Shown one piece after another: positions 25,583-34,010 of a DNA stretch of 64,000 nt. Each line of letters opens with the position of its first letter. The stretch's first letter is position 1. The stretch covers positions 4,402,001 to 4,466,000 of the forward strand of contig CP069300.1 of the NCBI GenBank assembly GCA_016839165.1, given 5' to 3'. Source of the stretch: Bradyrhizobium sp. PSBB068 (GTDB lineage Bacteria > Pseudomonadota > Alphaproteobacteria > Rhizobiales > Xanthobacteraceae). A program made the position numbers and the translations under genes. Under the pieces are notes generated by a model that saw only the letters and a list, made by a program, of their open reading frames with translations, was not told the DNA's origin and made no database searches.

Positions 25583-27514
25583 TCAACCGACACGGGCCTG
25601 TTGGGAAACCGGCGCGGTCACTGTTGCATGATCCGCGCTACGGTCCGCATCCTTATCAACATCCTTGGCGGATGCGAAGATCGCCGCAATGGCCGGGTTG
25701 TGCGCAGCCTCGGAGACGGCAATGGTCTCGCGTGCCCAACGGTATGACGACTGGAATATCTCCTGATGGCGGTCGAAATCGGTGACATCGATGCCATCGG
25801 GCGTCGGCGGGCGCATCACCATGTCGAGCGGCGTGGTCGGCAGCGTATCGTAGCGCTGATGCGCGACGAGGCTTCGCCACAGCACGTTGACGGCGCTCGG
25901 CGCAGCCGGAAGCGCCTTGCGCCGGAACGGCATCAGCAGCGACGCGAGCAACTCGAACCTGCCCGGCAGCGCCGCGTAGTCGACATCGAACATCTCGGTC
26001 GCCGGCTCGCCGAAATGGACCACCAGATTGGGGCCGCTCTTCATCTGGTGCATCTGCGCCAGCGGAACGTTGTCGACGAGGCATCCGTCGACCAGCATCG
26101 AGCCGTCGTGGGTGTAGAACGGTGGCAGCAGGCCGGGAATGGCGCTGGATGCGCGCACCGCCTGCCACAGCAGGCCGGTCCGGATCAGTTCGAGGCTGTG
26201 CGTCGACAGATTGGTGGCGACTGCCGCGAACGGCCGCCAGCAATCCTCGATCCGGCAATTGTGGCCGTACTGATCGGCCAGCGCCGCATCGAAGGCCTTA
26301 TGGTCGAGCAGCGCGTAGCGCGGCCAGGTCGGGCGGCGGAAGCTGCGGCTGGAGACGAAGATCTCATGCGTGCCGCGCTCGAGATGCTCGGCGTCGTAGT
26401 TCTTGGCAAAGCCTGCCGCCATCGCCGAACCGACGCTGGTGCCGACGAAGATGTCGAACATCGCGCCGCGCTCGCGAAACGCCTTGTAGACGCCGACATG
26501 CGCGGTGCCGAGGCTGCCGCCGCCGCCGGCGACGAACCCGACGGCGCGGCCGCACAGGAAGCGAACCAGGCTGTCGATATCGATCTGGTCCTCGAGCGCG
26601 ACATGGTGGTGCATGAAGCACGGCAGCCGCGCGAGCCAGGCCGCGGTGCCGCTGACCTCGTTTTGCCTGATATCATGAACGCGCACGAGGCGCCGCGCCG
26701 GCGCCGGATGCACCCCGCAAGCAAAGCTTTCGAGCTGGGTGAGATCAGGCGCCGGCGCCTGGCCGCGGCAGGCGAACACGACGAGATCGGCCTGGCGGAT
26801 GGTCTTTCGCGCCCATTCCGACGCTTCGGCGCCACCGAAATAGGCCACCAGCGGCACGTCATACTCGATCCGGTTGAGCCAGTCGGCGACTTCGGAGGCA
26901 TCCAGCGCACGGCCGGGAAACATCGCCTGGACGCGCGCGAGGTCGACGATCTCGGCGCCGGCGGCGGCAAGGCCCTCGCGCAACCTTTGCTCGAAGGCGG
27001 CAGGGACCGGTTCGCGTCCGCCCGAAATCAGCGCGACGGTGCGTGCCTTCGGTGAGGCCCGGACCGGCAACAGCCGCGCGGTCTGGATCGCAAAGCGCTG
27101 TGCAAGCGCGGCCAGCAGCGCCTCGACGATCCCGGGCGTCTCCTCGACCAGCCGCGCATAGGCCGCCCGCGTCAGCACCAGCACGCTGCTGTCGCGGATC
27201 GCGATCACATTGGCGGTGCGCGGGATGTTGGCGAAGAAGCCGATCTCGCCGACCAGTTCGCCGGCGCGCAGCTCCGCAATCGGCTCGGGATGATCGGTCC
27301 GGTGCACCGCGAGCGCGCCGTGCAGCACCAGGAATAATGCATCCGAAGCACCGCCCTGCTCGACCAGCAGCTCGCCGCGAACCAGGTCGCGCCGGGTCAT
27401 CGCGCCAAAGGCGATCAGCCGCTGCTCGGCGCTGAGTGTCCTGAACAGCGCGAAGTCCTCGGACAGGTTTCCCCACGCAAATGTTGCACGCGGCGGCACA
27501 CGGTTCGATTGCAT
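25583..27514 (-). CDS. Patatin-like phospholipase with cyclic-nucleotide-binding domain
   Basis: 643 residues. Residues 18-135 form a cNMP-binding/Crp-like beta roll (LFRTLSAEQRLIAFGAM, LVLHGALAVH, LRAGELVGEIGFFANIPRTA). A linker domain follows (about 150-310). The patatin domain begins FVAGGGGSLGTAHVGVYKAF (oxyanion G-rich loop), carries the nucleophile in IFVGTSVGSAMAAGF (G-x-S-x-G) and the catalytic Asp in DGCLVDNVP. This is the domain order of neuropathy-target-esterase-like lysophospholipases. Activity on membrane phospholipid or lysophospholipid is likely; cNMP control is inferred from the domain. Confidence 0.93.
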   Translation of the reverse strand: MQSNRVPPRATFAWGNLSEDFALFRTLSAEQRLIAFGAMTRRDLVRGELLVEQGGASDALFLVLHGALAVHRTDHPEPIAELRAGELVGEIGFFANIPRTANVIAIRDSSVLVLTRAAYARLVEETPGIVEALLAALAQRFAIQTARLLPVRASPKARTVALISGGREPVPAAFEQRLREGLAAAGAEIVDLARVQAMFPGRALDASEVADWLNRIEYDVPLVAYFGGAEASEWARKTIRQADLVVFACRGQAPAPDLTQLESFACGVHPAPARRLVRVHDIRQNEVSGTAAWLARLPCFMHHHVALEDQIDIDSLVRFLCGRAVGFVAGGGGSLGTAHVGVYKAFRERGAMFDIFVGTSVGSAMAAGFAKNYDAEHLERGTHEIFVSSRSFRRPTWPRYALLDHKAFDAALADQYGHNCRIEDCWRPFAAVATNLSTHSLELIRTGLLWQAVRASSAIPGLLPPFYTHDGSMLVDGCLVDNVPLAQMHQMKSGPNLVVHFGEPATEMFDVDYAALPGRFELLASLLMPFRRKALPAAPSAVNVLWRSLVAHQRYDTLPTTPLDMVMRPPTPDGIDVTDFDRHQEIFQSSYRWARETIAVSEAAHNPAIAAIFASAKDVDKDADRSADHATVTAPVSQQARVG

Positions 27515-27555
27515 GATTAGATGTTAGCGCCGGGGCGCCGCCCCTGCGAGCGATA

Positions 27556-28140
27556 TCACAGCATGATCGGCAGCACCCGGCCGCTATTCCCTTGGGGGCA
27601 CTGCAACAGGAATAGCGACCTCACCCGACCAATTCGGGCCATGGCACGATGGTCGACTTCACCGTCTTCATCGCCATCGCGTCCGCCACCGCCATCGAGA
27701 TCGACATAGACATAGACATATTCAGCCCAGCCGCCCCACATGTGCGGCGCCTTGTCGAAGCCGGGATCGCGGCCGCAATAGACCGGCGTCAGGCATTTGT
27801 TGGCGCTCTGCGGATAGTGGATGCAGTAATAGCAGCGGCTGCACGGCATCAAGGGCGGGATCATCACCTTCGATCCCACCTTGAGCGGCTTGCTCATGAA
27901 GTCCTCGGTGAACTCCGGGCAGCATTCGACGATCACGCCGCCGAGCTCATGGCCGAGCGTGAACGGCCAGGGCAGCGGCTTCGGCCAATGCCCTTTCAGG
28001 ATGTGCAGGTCGGTTCCGCAAACGCCGCAGGCGCCGACCTTGATCAAGGCCGCCTTTTTGCCGACTTCCGGCCATGGCACGGTCCGGATTACGGGCTTGG
28101 CTCCAGGTCTGTCATGCGTGCAGACGCGGATCTGCTCCAT
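27556..28140 (-). pseudogene. Truncated zinc-dependent alcohol dehydrogenase
   Basis: The first ~147 codons match the N-terminal catalytic domain of a medium-chain alcohol dehydrogenase: GACGVCGTDLHILKGHWP, FTLGHELGG (Zn ligands), and the structural-zinc cysteines in PPLMPCSRCYYCIHYP. After GGWAEYVYV the sequence changes to a Gly/Asp-rich, unrelated tail and ends at 27556. A normal protein would be about 370 or more residues with a Rossmann NAD-binding domain, which is absent. It cannot be a working dehydrogenase. A tandem copy of TACGTATACGTC-like bases (EYVYVYVDLD) marks the break, suggesting deletion or slippage. Confidence 0.75.
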
Positions 28141-28221
28141 CGGTTCGCCCTCCCTGTCCGTGTCGTTGGGCCGGGTTCGGCCGCACCGGCCTTAGGTCAG
28201 GACGATCGGGATGTCATGAAG

Positions 28222-28249
28222 GCCTGTCATGAAGACTTTCCTGACAGGC
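28222..28249. promoter_or_regulatory. Perfect 8-bp inverted repeat upstream of a hypothetical gene
   Basis: GCCTGTCA (28222-28229) and TGACAGGC (28242-28249), separated by 12 bases, end 36 bases before the ATG at 28286. The position and spacing suit an operator; a terminator for the opposite direction is less likely because no T-run follows. Confidence 0.45.
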
Positions 28250-28285
28250 TTTGGCGGACGAGGCGCTTCAGCGGGGAACGACAGC

Positions 28286-28792
28286 ATGAATCCTGGTATC
28301 GAAGGCATCGTCGGCATGTACGTCAAGCTGGGCGAGCTCGACACGCTGCAACGCATGAAGGAGCACCGGCAGAGCCTGCTCGACCAATGCGTCGACACTG
28401 CGAATTTCAACTTCGACGTGACGCGATCGATCTACCGGAGTGATCTCGAAGTGATCAAAGCCGGCATCGAGAAGCTCTCAGGCGAGATCACCGGCCATGT
28501 CGACGTGTTCAACGAGAACAGGATCGCCGGCTGGGCCTTGTACGACCAGCACCCCGACAAGCGGGTGACGATCGATATCTATTTCAACGGCGAGCTCGTC
28601 GCCGAGATCGTCGCCGATCAGTTCCGCAAGGACCTGCTCAAGCTCAACAAGGGCGACGGGCACCATGGCTTCATGTTCGAGCCGCCGAGCGGGTCCTATC
28701 AGCCGCCCTTGCAGCTCGAGATCCGCGCGGCGAAGCAAAAAGTGCTCAAGGCGGTGACGGTCGAGCCGGCGATCGACGCCGAGACCAAATAG
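28286..28792 (+). CDS. Conserved hypothetical protein with a GWA-type beta domain
   Basis: 168 residues from ATG 28286, GGGGA upstream. Residues 1-75 are helical (MYVKLGELDTLQRMKEHRQS). Residues 80-150 form a small beta-rich domain: GHVDVFNENRIAGWALYDQ, VTIDIYFNGELVAEIVADQF, RKDLLKLNKGDGHHGFMF. The pattern G-x2-D-x-GWA ... A-D-x-FRxDL ... GHGF is seen in alphaproteobacterial proteins as a module next to glycosyltransferases, with unknown role. No signal peptide. An inverted repeat lies just upstream. Confidence 0.7.
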   Translation: MNPGIEGIVGMYVKLGELDTLQRMKEHRQSLLDQCVDTANFNFDVTRSIYRSDLEVIKAGIEKLSGEITGHVDVFNENRIAGWALYDQHPDKRVTIDIYFNGELVAEIVADQFRKDLLKLNKGDGHHGFMFEPPSGSYQPPLQLEIRAAKQKVLKAVTVEPAIDAETK

Positions 28793-28968
28793 GATGTGCG
28801 AGTAGACCGCAAGCTTCGGCCTCGCCTTGTTCGGGTACGGCGCATGTGAACTTCGCTGATCGCTCTAGCGCCGCGTCCGGGTTCCCTCCCACAACCGTAA
28901 CGCCCCGTTAACCCTATCAGCTTTAGGGTCATCGGGGCTCCGAATGGACGGTGGCCGGGTTTGTCGTG

Positions 28969-29586
28969 ATGTCGTTTGCACAGAAGAAAACTAACGTCGT
29001 CCCCGTAGCCGAGGAGCGGCGCCGCTTCCAGCGCGTCAAGGTGCACCTGCTCGGCCGCTACATGCTGCCCGACCGGCGCGAGTTTCCCTGCCAGATTATC
29101 AACATGTCGCCGGGCGGCCTCGCGCTGCTGGCGCCCGGTATCGGCAATGTCGGCGATCGCGTGATCGCCTATCTCGACCATATCGGCCGCGTCGAGGGCC
29201 GCATCACCCGCATCATCGACAACGGCTTTGCCATGACGATCGGCGCCACCGCGCGCAAGCGCGACAAGCTCGCCGCCCAGCTCACCTGGCTTGCCAACCG
29301 CGACATCCTCAACCTGCCCGAGGATCGCCGCCACGACCGTATCGTGCCGCGCAACCCGATCGCCCTGCTCACCCAGGAAGACGGTACGCGGATGACCTGC
29401 CGTATCATCGACCTTTCCTTGTCCGGTGCAGCCATTGCCGCCGAGAACCGCCCGCCGCTGAAGTCGCTGGTGATGCTCGGCCGGGTGCAGGCCCGCGTGG
29501 TGCGAAATCTCGAGGAAGGCTTCGCGCTCGAGTTCGTCCACGAGCAGTCCGCGGAAACCCTCGAAGAGAGCGTTACCGCGAGGTAA
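28969..29586 (+). CDS. Double PilZ-domain protein
   Basis: 205 residues from ATG 28969. Two PilZ modules are visible. In the first, RRRFQRVKVHLLGRYML carries an R-x-x-x-R c-di-GMP-binding start and CQIINMSPGGLAL the N-x-S-x-x-G part. In the second, RRHDRIVPRNPIALL is followed by CRIIDLSLSGAAI (D-x-S-x-x-G). Both key motifs look preserved in each copy, so the protein should bind cyclic di-GMP, perhaps as a pair. No membrane segment. It is followed by a strong terminator and by a LapG-like protease gene, another family tied to c-di-GMP control of adhesion. Confidence 0.88.
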   Translation: MSFAQKKTNVVPVAEERRRFQRVKVHLLGRYMLPDRREFPCQIINMSPGGLALLAPGIGNVGDRVIAYLDHIGRVEGRITRIIDNGFAMTIGATARKRDKLAAQLTWLANRDILNLPEDRRHDRIVPRNPIALLTQEDGTRMTCRIIDLSLSGAAIAAENRPPLKSLVMLGRVQARVVRNLEEGFALEFVHEQSAETLEESVTAR

Positions 29587-29621
29587 AGCGAAAAGCCGCT
29601 TCAGACCCCCGTTTTCAGCCT

Positions 29622-29659
29622 GCGAAGGCGGCCTCCGGTGCACCGGTGGCCGCCTTCGC
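29622..29659 (+). terminator. Hairpin terminator after the PilZ gene
   Basis: GCGAAGGCGGCC (29622-29633) and GGCCGCCTTCGC (29648-29659) are perfectly complementary, with a nested CCGGTGCACCGG palindrome in the loop; GCGTTT follows. Located 36 bases after the stop codon. Confidence 0.75.
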
Positions 29660-29694
29660 CGCGTTTGGCACGGTGCAATCGGCGGTTAACGGCC

Positions 29695-29720
29695 GCGCGG
29701 TTTGGCGCAACAAACCGCGC
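29695..29720. promoter_or_regulatory. 9-bp inverted repeat in the protease upstream region
   Basis: GCGCGGTTT / AAACCGCGC with an 8-base spacer. It is the first of three dyads between the PilZ terminator and the LapG-like gene at 29920. Confidence 0.4.
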
Positions 29721-29748
29721 TGGCGCAACACTTGCCGCGTTAATGCAT

Positions 29749-29816
29749 AAAATTTGAATCAATTGCAGTTGTTTCAAATTTTACGCGAATTCGATTCAAG
29801 TACAGATCGAATTCGC
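29749..29816. promoter_or_regulatory. Two adjacent long inverted repeats upstream of the LapG-like gene
   Basis: Dyad 1: AAAATTTGAA (29749-29758) and TTCAAATTTT (29773-29782), 10-bp perfect arms. Dyad 2: GCGAATTCGAT (29785-29795) and ATCGAATTCGC (29806-29816), 11-bp perfect arms. Both are far more AT-rich than surrounding DNA and lie 104-171 bases before the start at 29920. They could be operators or cruciform/RNA hairpins in the leader. Confidence 0.55.
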
Positions 29817-29919
29817 CGCAGCTTTTACCAGTATTCGCGTCAAATCTACTTTGCGCACTTAGCGGCGGCGAAAAAACTTTGTGCGAAACGTGGTCCCAAC
29901 AAGAAGAACGGGGGCCACA

Positions 29920-30534
29920 ATGTTTGGGTTCAGGGGACAGGGGAAAGGTTTGGCGGTTGCCGCCATCCTGTTTGCGACGTGCGTGTCGGCCAAGGCCGGC
30001 GACGTGGTCTATGCCAGCCTGGGTGACGTCGCGCGTTCGCCGATCGGCTGGGTCGAATTCTGCGCCGACAATCCGGCCGAATGCCGCGGCGGCGCGACGC
30101 AACCACGCGACATCGTGATGTCGCAGACCGCCTGGCGTGACCTCGTGCGGGTCAACAAGTGGGTCAACGAATCCATCAAGCCGATGACCGACATGGATCA
30201 TTGGGGCGTGATCGAGAAATGGTCGTTGCCGACCGACGGCTACGGCGACTGCGAGGACTACGTGCTCCTGAAGCGCAAGATGCTGATGGATGCCGGCTGG
30301 CCCCGCGAGGCGCTGCTGATCACGGTGGTCCGCGACAAGAAGGGCGAAGGCCACGCGGTGCTGACGGTGAAGACCGACAAGGGCGAGTTCGTTCTCGACA
30401 ATCAGAACGAGAGCATCGTCGCCTGGACGGAGACCGGCTACCGCTTCGTCAAGCGGCAATCGCAGAGCGATCCCAATGTGTGGGTCTCGCTCGGTGACAA
30501 CCGCCCCGCAGTTTCAACGGCCAGCTCGCGCTGA
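29920..30534 (+). CDS. Transglutaminase-like cysteine peptidase (BTLCP/DUF920, LapG-like)
   Basis: 204 residues from ATG 29920, with a signal peptide (GLAVAAILFATCVSAKA) cut near AGD. The catalytic triad of the bacterial transglutaminase-like cysteine protease family is present: Cys in DGYGDCEDYVLLKRK, His in GEGHAVLTVKT, Asp in FVLDNQNE. LapG-type members act in the periplasm, cutting the anchor of large surface adhesins when c-di-GMP is low. No LapD or adhesin gene is close, so the target is not known; the neighbouring PilZ gene is a suggestive link only. Three inverted repeats lie upstream and a terminator follows. Confidence 0.88.
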   Translation: MFGFRGQGKGLAVAAILFATCVSAKAGDVVYASLGDVARSPIGWVEFCADNPAECRGGATQPRDIVMSQTAWRDLVRVNKWVNESIKPMTDMDHWGVIEKWSLPTDGYGDCEDYVLLKRKMLMDAGWPREALLITVVRDKKGEGHAVLTVKTDKGEFVLDNQNESIVAWTETGYRFVKRQSQSDPNVWVSLGDNRPAVSTASSR

Positions 30535-30604
30535 GCGGCAACAAGGAATCGAGTTCGCGACCCGGTCACATCCCCACCCCTCCCCGTCCCAGACCGGTTC
30601 GCGC

Positions 30605-30642
30605 GCGGCCAGGCTTCCCCCAAAGCCTGGCCGCAACCTTTT
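30605..30642 (+). terminator. Hairpin terminator of the LapG-like gene
   Basis: GCGGCCAGGCTT (30605-30616) and AAGCCTGGCCGC (30623-30634) are perfectly complementary over 12 bases with a 6-base loop, followed by AACCTTTT. Bases 30615-30642 are repeated with one mismatch at 34011-34038. Confidence 0.8.
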
Positions 30643-30675
30643 GCTGCATGCGAAAACACCGAAAATCCTTATGGA

Positions 30676-31096
30676 TCATAGGTGTTTAGCGATCCACTCC
30701 GAAACGATTGGAGACGCAAAACCCAGGAACAGGCCGTAAACTTCCGACAGGACCGGGAAAAATCCGGGCAACACCGGCCGGCCGTTCAAATAGAACGGCC
30801 ACACCACGTCCGCCCGTAGCGGCTCGGCTCGGTAATGACGGTATCACCCGGCACATCGATCCATTGCCCCTCGAGCCGCGCCCGGTAGCGCCCGTCGGGG
30901 GTGTCCCAGTCGACGTCAGACAGCGCGGTGCCGTCGGCGTCGCTGCAGCACCGCCCGCCGCCCGTGCTGGCGAGGCCCTCGAAACATCCCCTCAGCGGCG
31001 AGTTGGCGTAGCGGCCGTCAGAATCCCGCGCGGACGCCGGCGCGCCAGGTGAACAATGGCGACGAGCGCAGCGATGCCGATCGCAAAGCGCGACAT
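30676..31096 (-). pseudogene. Frameshifted small secreted protein gene
   Basis: An ATG at 31096 starts a signal-like peptide (MSRFAIGIAALVAIVHLA). After about 18 codons the homology moves to another frame: RDSDGRYANSPLRGCFEGLA, GGGRCCSDADGTAL, DVDWDTPDGRYRARLEGQWI, DVPGDTVITEPSRYGR. A second shift gives VVWPFYLNGRP. The pieces in order match a common small secreted protein of Bradyrhizobium (pattern DGRYANSPLxxWFxGLAS...CCSxADG...DVPxDxVxxEPNR...VVWP). Two frameshifts make it inactive unless there are sequencing errors. The frame open to 30676 ends in unrelated sequence (SEWIAKHL). Confidence 0.65.
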
Positions 31097-31237
31097 AGTC
31101 TCATCCTTTGGTGGTTCCCGGCGCCTGTTGAAGGGCTTCAACTTCCAGTTGGCATGGTCCCTATACAGACCTAAAAGCGTCTCTTCTAAGAACTAGATCG
31201 ATCCACTCGCGGTTCGGACGGCCGCAACCGGAGCGCG

Positions 31238-32593
31238 ATGACCTTCACATCCTGGCAGTTTGGAATTTTCGTCAGCGCCGTTTTTGCAGTCTTTTACTTG
31301 CCGCCCCTGCGGCGCGCGCAGGTCCATATTCTGATCGCTGCGAGCGTCTTCTTTTACGGATACGGCCAGCCGGAACTGTTACCGCTGCTGTTAGTCGCCG
31401 TGGTCGGCACTTGGGCTTTCTTGGCTCTGTCGTTCCGGCGGCCCGCCTATACCGCGCTCGGCATTATCTTCAATCTCGGCCTGCTGGCGTTTTTCAAATA
31501 CAAATTCCTGTTCTTTGCGCCGCCGGTCCAGACCGGCCAGGCCATCGGGGATTTCCTGCTCAACCTGCCGCTCCCGATCGGGATCTCGTTTTTCGTTTTC
31601 CACAATATCAGCCTGCTGGTCGACCTGCCGAAGCAAAAACGCGAAAGGAGCCTGTGGGAAGTGTTCCTCTATGTGATCTTCTTTCCGCAGCTGGTCTCCG
31701 GGCCGATCACGCAGGCCAAGAACTTCTTCCCGCAGATCAAGCCCAAGTCGATTGCCGAAGTGCCGTTCGTTGAGGCGGTACAGTGGCTGGTGCTGGGCTA
31801 CTTTTTCAAGCTGTACGTCGCCAATAATCTGAATGAGATGACGTCCTACATGGCCTATCCGCTCTTTGAGACGGTGAAGGCCACTGATAAATGGCTGCTG
31901 TTGTTCCTCTACAGCTTCCAGATCTACGCCGACTTTTCCGGCTATTCGGCGATTGCGCTGGGCCTTGCATTGCTATTCGGGTACCGCCTGCCGGAGAATT
32001 TCAACCGGCCATACATCGCGACCTCGATCGCCGACTTCTGGCGCCGCTGGCATATCTCGCTGTCGAGCTGGCTACGGAACTACCTCTACATCCCGCTCGG
32101 CGGCAACAAGCACGGCAAGGCCCGCACCTACTTCAACCTGATGGCGACGATGGCTCTCGGAGGCCTCTGGCACGGTGCGGCCGTCAGCTATCTGGTGTGG
32201 GGCTTCATGCACGGCCTCCTGCTCGCAATCGAGCGGCGGTTCGTAGACCGGCTGGATGGCGCCAAGTCCCCCCTGCTGAACGCCGCCAGGGCTTTCGTCG
32301 TGTTCTTCGCCGTGTCGCTGTTGTGGATCCTGTTCAAGCTGCCGGACTTCGCGCACGCCGCAGCCTATTTTGTGGGACTATTCAGCAGCGACGAGGTACC
32401 GAACCCACCGAAGATCTATCGGAGCTTGGCGCTGGCCTATGCGCTGCCGGTGATCCTGCAACACTTCATCGTCCCCGGCCGGCCAAAGGGCTCGTGGGCG
32501 CGACGGCTCGAGCCGGTTTTCTACGGCGCGCTTGTCGCCCTGACCTTCGCCGAAGCCGGACCGGATTCCGCGTTCATCTATTTCCAGTTCTGA
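31238..32593 (+). CDS. MBOAT family O-acyltransferase (AlgI-like)
   Basis: 451 residues, around 11 hydrophobic segments. MBOAT hallmarks: FFPQLVSGPITQAKNFFPQI, the basic FWRRWHISLSSWLRNYLYIP and PLGGNK loop, and the catalytic His in GGLWHGAAVSYLVWGFMHG. AlgI/DltB/PatA relatives move an acyl group from the cytoplasmic side through the membrane for transfer onto a polysaccharide or teichoic acid. It is followed after 10 bases by a SGNH-like protein gene, the usual periplasmic partner that completes transfer. The polymer is unknown; no polysaccharide genes are next to it. Confidence 0.93.
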   Translation: MTFTSWQFGIFVSAVFAVFYLPPLRRAQVHILIAASVFFYGYGQPELLPLLLVAVVGTWAFLALSFRRPAYTALGIIFNLGLLAFFKYKFLFFAPPVQTGQAIGDFLLNLPLPIGISFFVFHNISLLVDLPKQKRERSLWEVFLYVIFFPQLVSGPITQAKNFFPQIKPKSIAEVPFVEAVQWLVLGYFFKLYVANNLNEMTSYMAYPLFETVKATDKWLLLFLYSFQIYADFSGYSAIALGLALLFGYRLPENFNRPYIATSIADFWRRWHISLSSWLRNYLYIPLGGNKHGKARTYFNLMATMALGGLWHGAAVSYLVWGFMHGLLLAIERRFVDRLDGAKSPLLNAARAFVVFFAVSLLWILFKLPDFAHAAAYFVGLFSSDEVPNPPKIYRSLALAYALPVILQHFIVPGRPKGSWARRLEPVFYGALVALTFAEAGPDSAFIYFQF

Positions 32594-32603
32594 GGCCGGA
32601 TCG

Positions 32604-33452
32604 ATGTCGTGGCTGCTGAAGTTTTTCGTTACCGCCATCATCGGCATTCTGGCCTTGAAGGCCCTGGGCGGATCGGACGACCCGCTGTTGCCGGTCACGA
32701 CGGATGATCGCAACTATCATGTTGCCGTCAGATACGTCGACCAGCCGTCGCACCGCATGGTGATCGTCGGCAGTTCGCTGTCGGTCAGGCTGTCCGAGGA
32801 TTACTTCACCTCGCCCAACATCGAGAATTTAGCTCTGGCCGGCGGGTCGCCGGAAACCGGCCTTCAGATCATTGCAGCCAACGAGCCGCTCCCGCAGCTG
32901 GTGCTTGTCGAAGCCAACATCCTGACCCGGCCGGTTGACGCCCGCCTGATCGAACGGCTCAAAGCAAGATTGACGACCGCGACGCCGGCGGCGTTCCAGC
33001 CGATCAGATCGGCTGCGGCTGGTTATGAGGTCCTGTTACACCCCACGAAGTCGAAAGACCAGGTCAGGCGCGGCGCCGACTGGCGTGTGGCGCAGCCGGC
33101 TGCTGAGATCGTCGGTCCGCCATTCCAGCTTCAGGCGCAGCCAGCTCCGCCACCAGAAACGATCGAGCGAACTCTCTCGAGGATCGAGCAACTTGTCCGG
33201 AGCCTGCGATCGCGAGGCACCAAGGTGCTGTTCTTCGAAATGCCTTATCCCGCCGAGGTCGAGCGGAGCGCCGCTGTCATCAGCAGCGCCGCGATGGCGC
33301 GGAAGACCTTTCCCGACAGCGCTTCGTGGCTTGCGCTTCAGGTCGACCGGTCGGAGCTCAGATGGACGGATGGCGCTCACCTGGATGAACGCTCAGCGAT
33401 CTTCGTGGCAAGAGCAATAGAGACGGCCGCGGCAGAGCAAATCAGCCCATAG
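32604..33452 (+). CDS. SGNH-like (AlgJ/DltD-type) acetyltransferase partner
   Basis: 282 residues from ATG 32604. One N-terminal membrane anchor (LLKFFVTAIIGILALKAL), then SGNH blocks: MVIVGSSLSVRL (block I, nucleophile Ser), NLALAGGSPETGLQII (block II, Gly), LVLVEANIL (block III, Asn), and WTDGAHLDERSAIF (block V, Asp-x-x-His). Residue order fits a periplasmic O-acetyltransferase/esterase. It is 10 bases behind the MBOAT gene, so the two form a two-gene unit for O-acylation of an exported glycan. The family is divergent; I infer the function from motifs and neighbour. Confidence 0.75.
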   Translation: MSWLLKFFVTAIIGILALKALGGSDDPLLPVTTDDRNYHVAVRYVDQPSHRMVIVGSSLSVRLSEDYFTSPNIENLALAGGSPETGLQIIAANEPLPQLVLVEANILTRPVDARLIERLKARLTTATPAAFQPIRSAAAGYEVLLHPTKSKDQVRRGADWRVAQPAAEIVGPPFQLQAQPAPPPETIERTLSRIEQLVRSLRSRGTKVLFFEMPYPAEVERSAAVISSAAMARKTFPDSASWLALQVDRSELRWTDGAHLDERSAIFVARAIETAAAEQISP

Positions 33453-33741
33453 CGCGGAAAAGCCCGCGCGGCGGGAAATCCCCACCGCGCGGGCCACCTC
33501 CCAGCCACTCCGCCGAGGAACAGCCGGCCGGGACATCTCATCAGCCGACGGCATCACTCGCCGGCGCGCGAACGGTACTTGCCGAATTTGGTCTGGATAC
33601 CGAGCCAGATGGCCGCACAGGCCGGTGACAATAACGGTCGCGATTGCCTTCCAGCCGGCGCGCTCGACCTGATCGCTGGCCTTGCACCACGCGACAATGG
33701 CAGCCTGCGGACCCGAATGTCCGAAGCGCCGGCCGACCGGA
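33453..33741. other. Degraded region upstream of integrase remnant
   Basis: On the minus strand, two overlapping frames give WKAIATVIVTGL and, after a shift, AAIWLGIQTKFGKYRSRAGE ending at a stop near 33554. This looks like the end of a small membrane protein broken by a frameshift. No intact gene is seen. Confidence 0.35.
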
Positions 33742-33978
33742 TGGAAGAAGCCGAAGTTCAGGCTAGCATTCGTGACCTTCCACGTCTTCCGCCACACATG
33801 GGCGACGTGGCTCCGCTACTACGGCGGCGCCGATGTGCAGGGCCTGGTTGCGACGAAGAACTGGCGCGACGAGCACAGCGCGAGCCGCTATTCGCACGTG
33901 GTGCTGCGTGATGAATGGAAGCAGGTCGAGGATCTGCCGATGATGGGGAAAACCCGGGGGAAGCGACGTCGCGCGTGA
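33742..33978 (+). pseudogene. C-terminal fragment of a phage-type tyrosine integrase
   Basis: About 70 codons retain the end of a tyrosine recombinase catalytic domain: FHVFRHTWATWLRYYGGA (the H-x-x-R box), LVATKNWRDEHSASRYSHV (Tyr nucleophile candidate), then a basic tail. The upstream two-thirds of an integrase, with the first catalytic Arg and the DNA-binding domain, is absent. It is the trace of an integrated element that has decayed. A 28-bp repeat matching 30615-30642 lies 33 bases after its stop. Confidence 0.75.
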
Positions 33979-34010
33979 AATTCGCGAGTGCGATCAACGC
34001 GCAGCCCTTT

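Noticed and set aside
30708..31052. Plus-strand 114-codon frame
   Set aside because: It is opposite the frameshifted secreted-protein gene, whose conserved motifs are on the minus strand.
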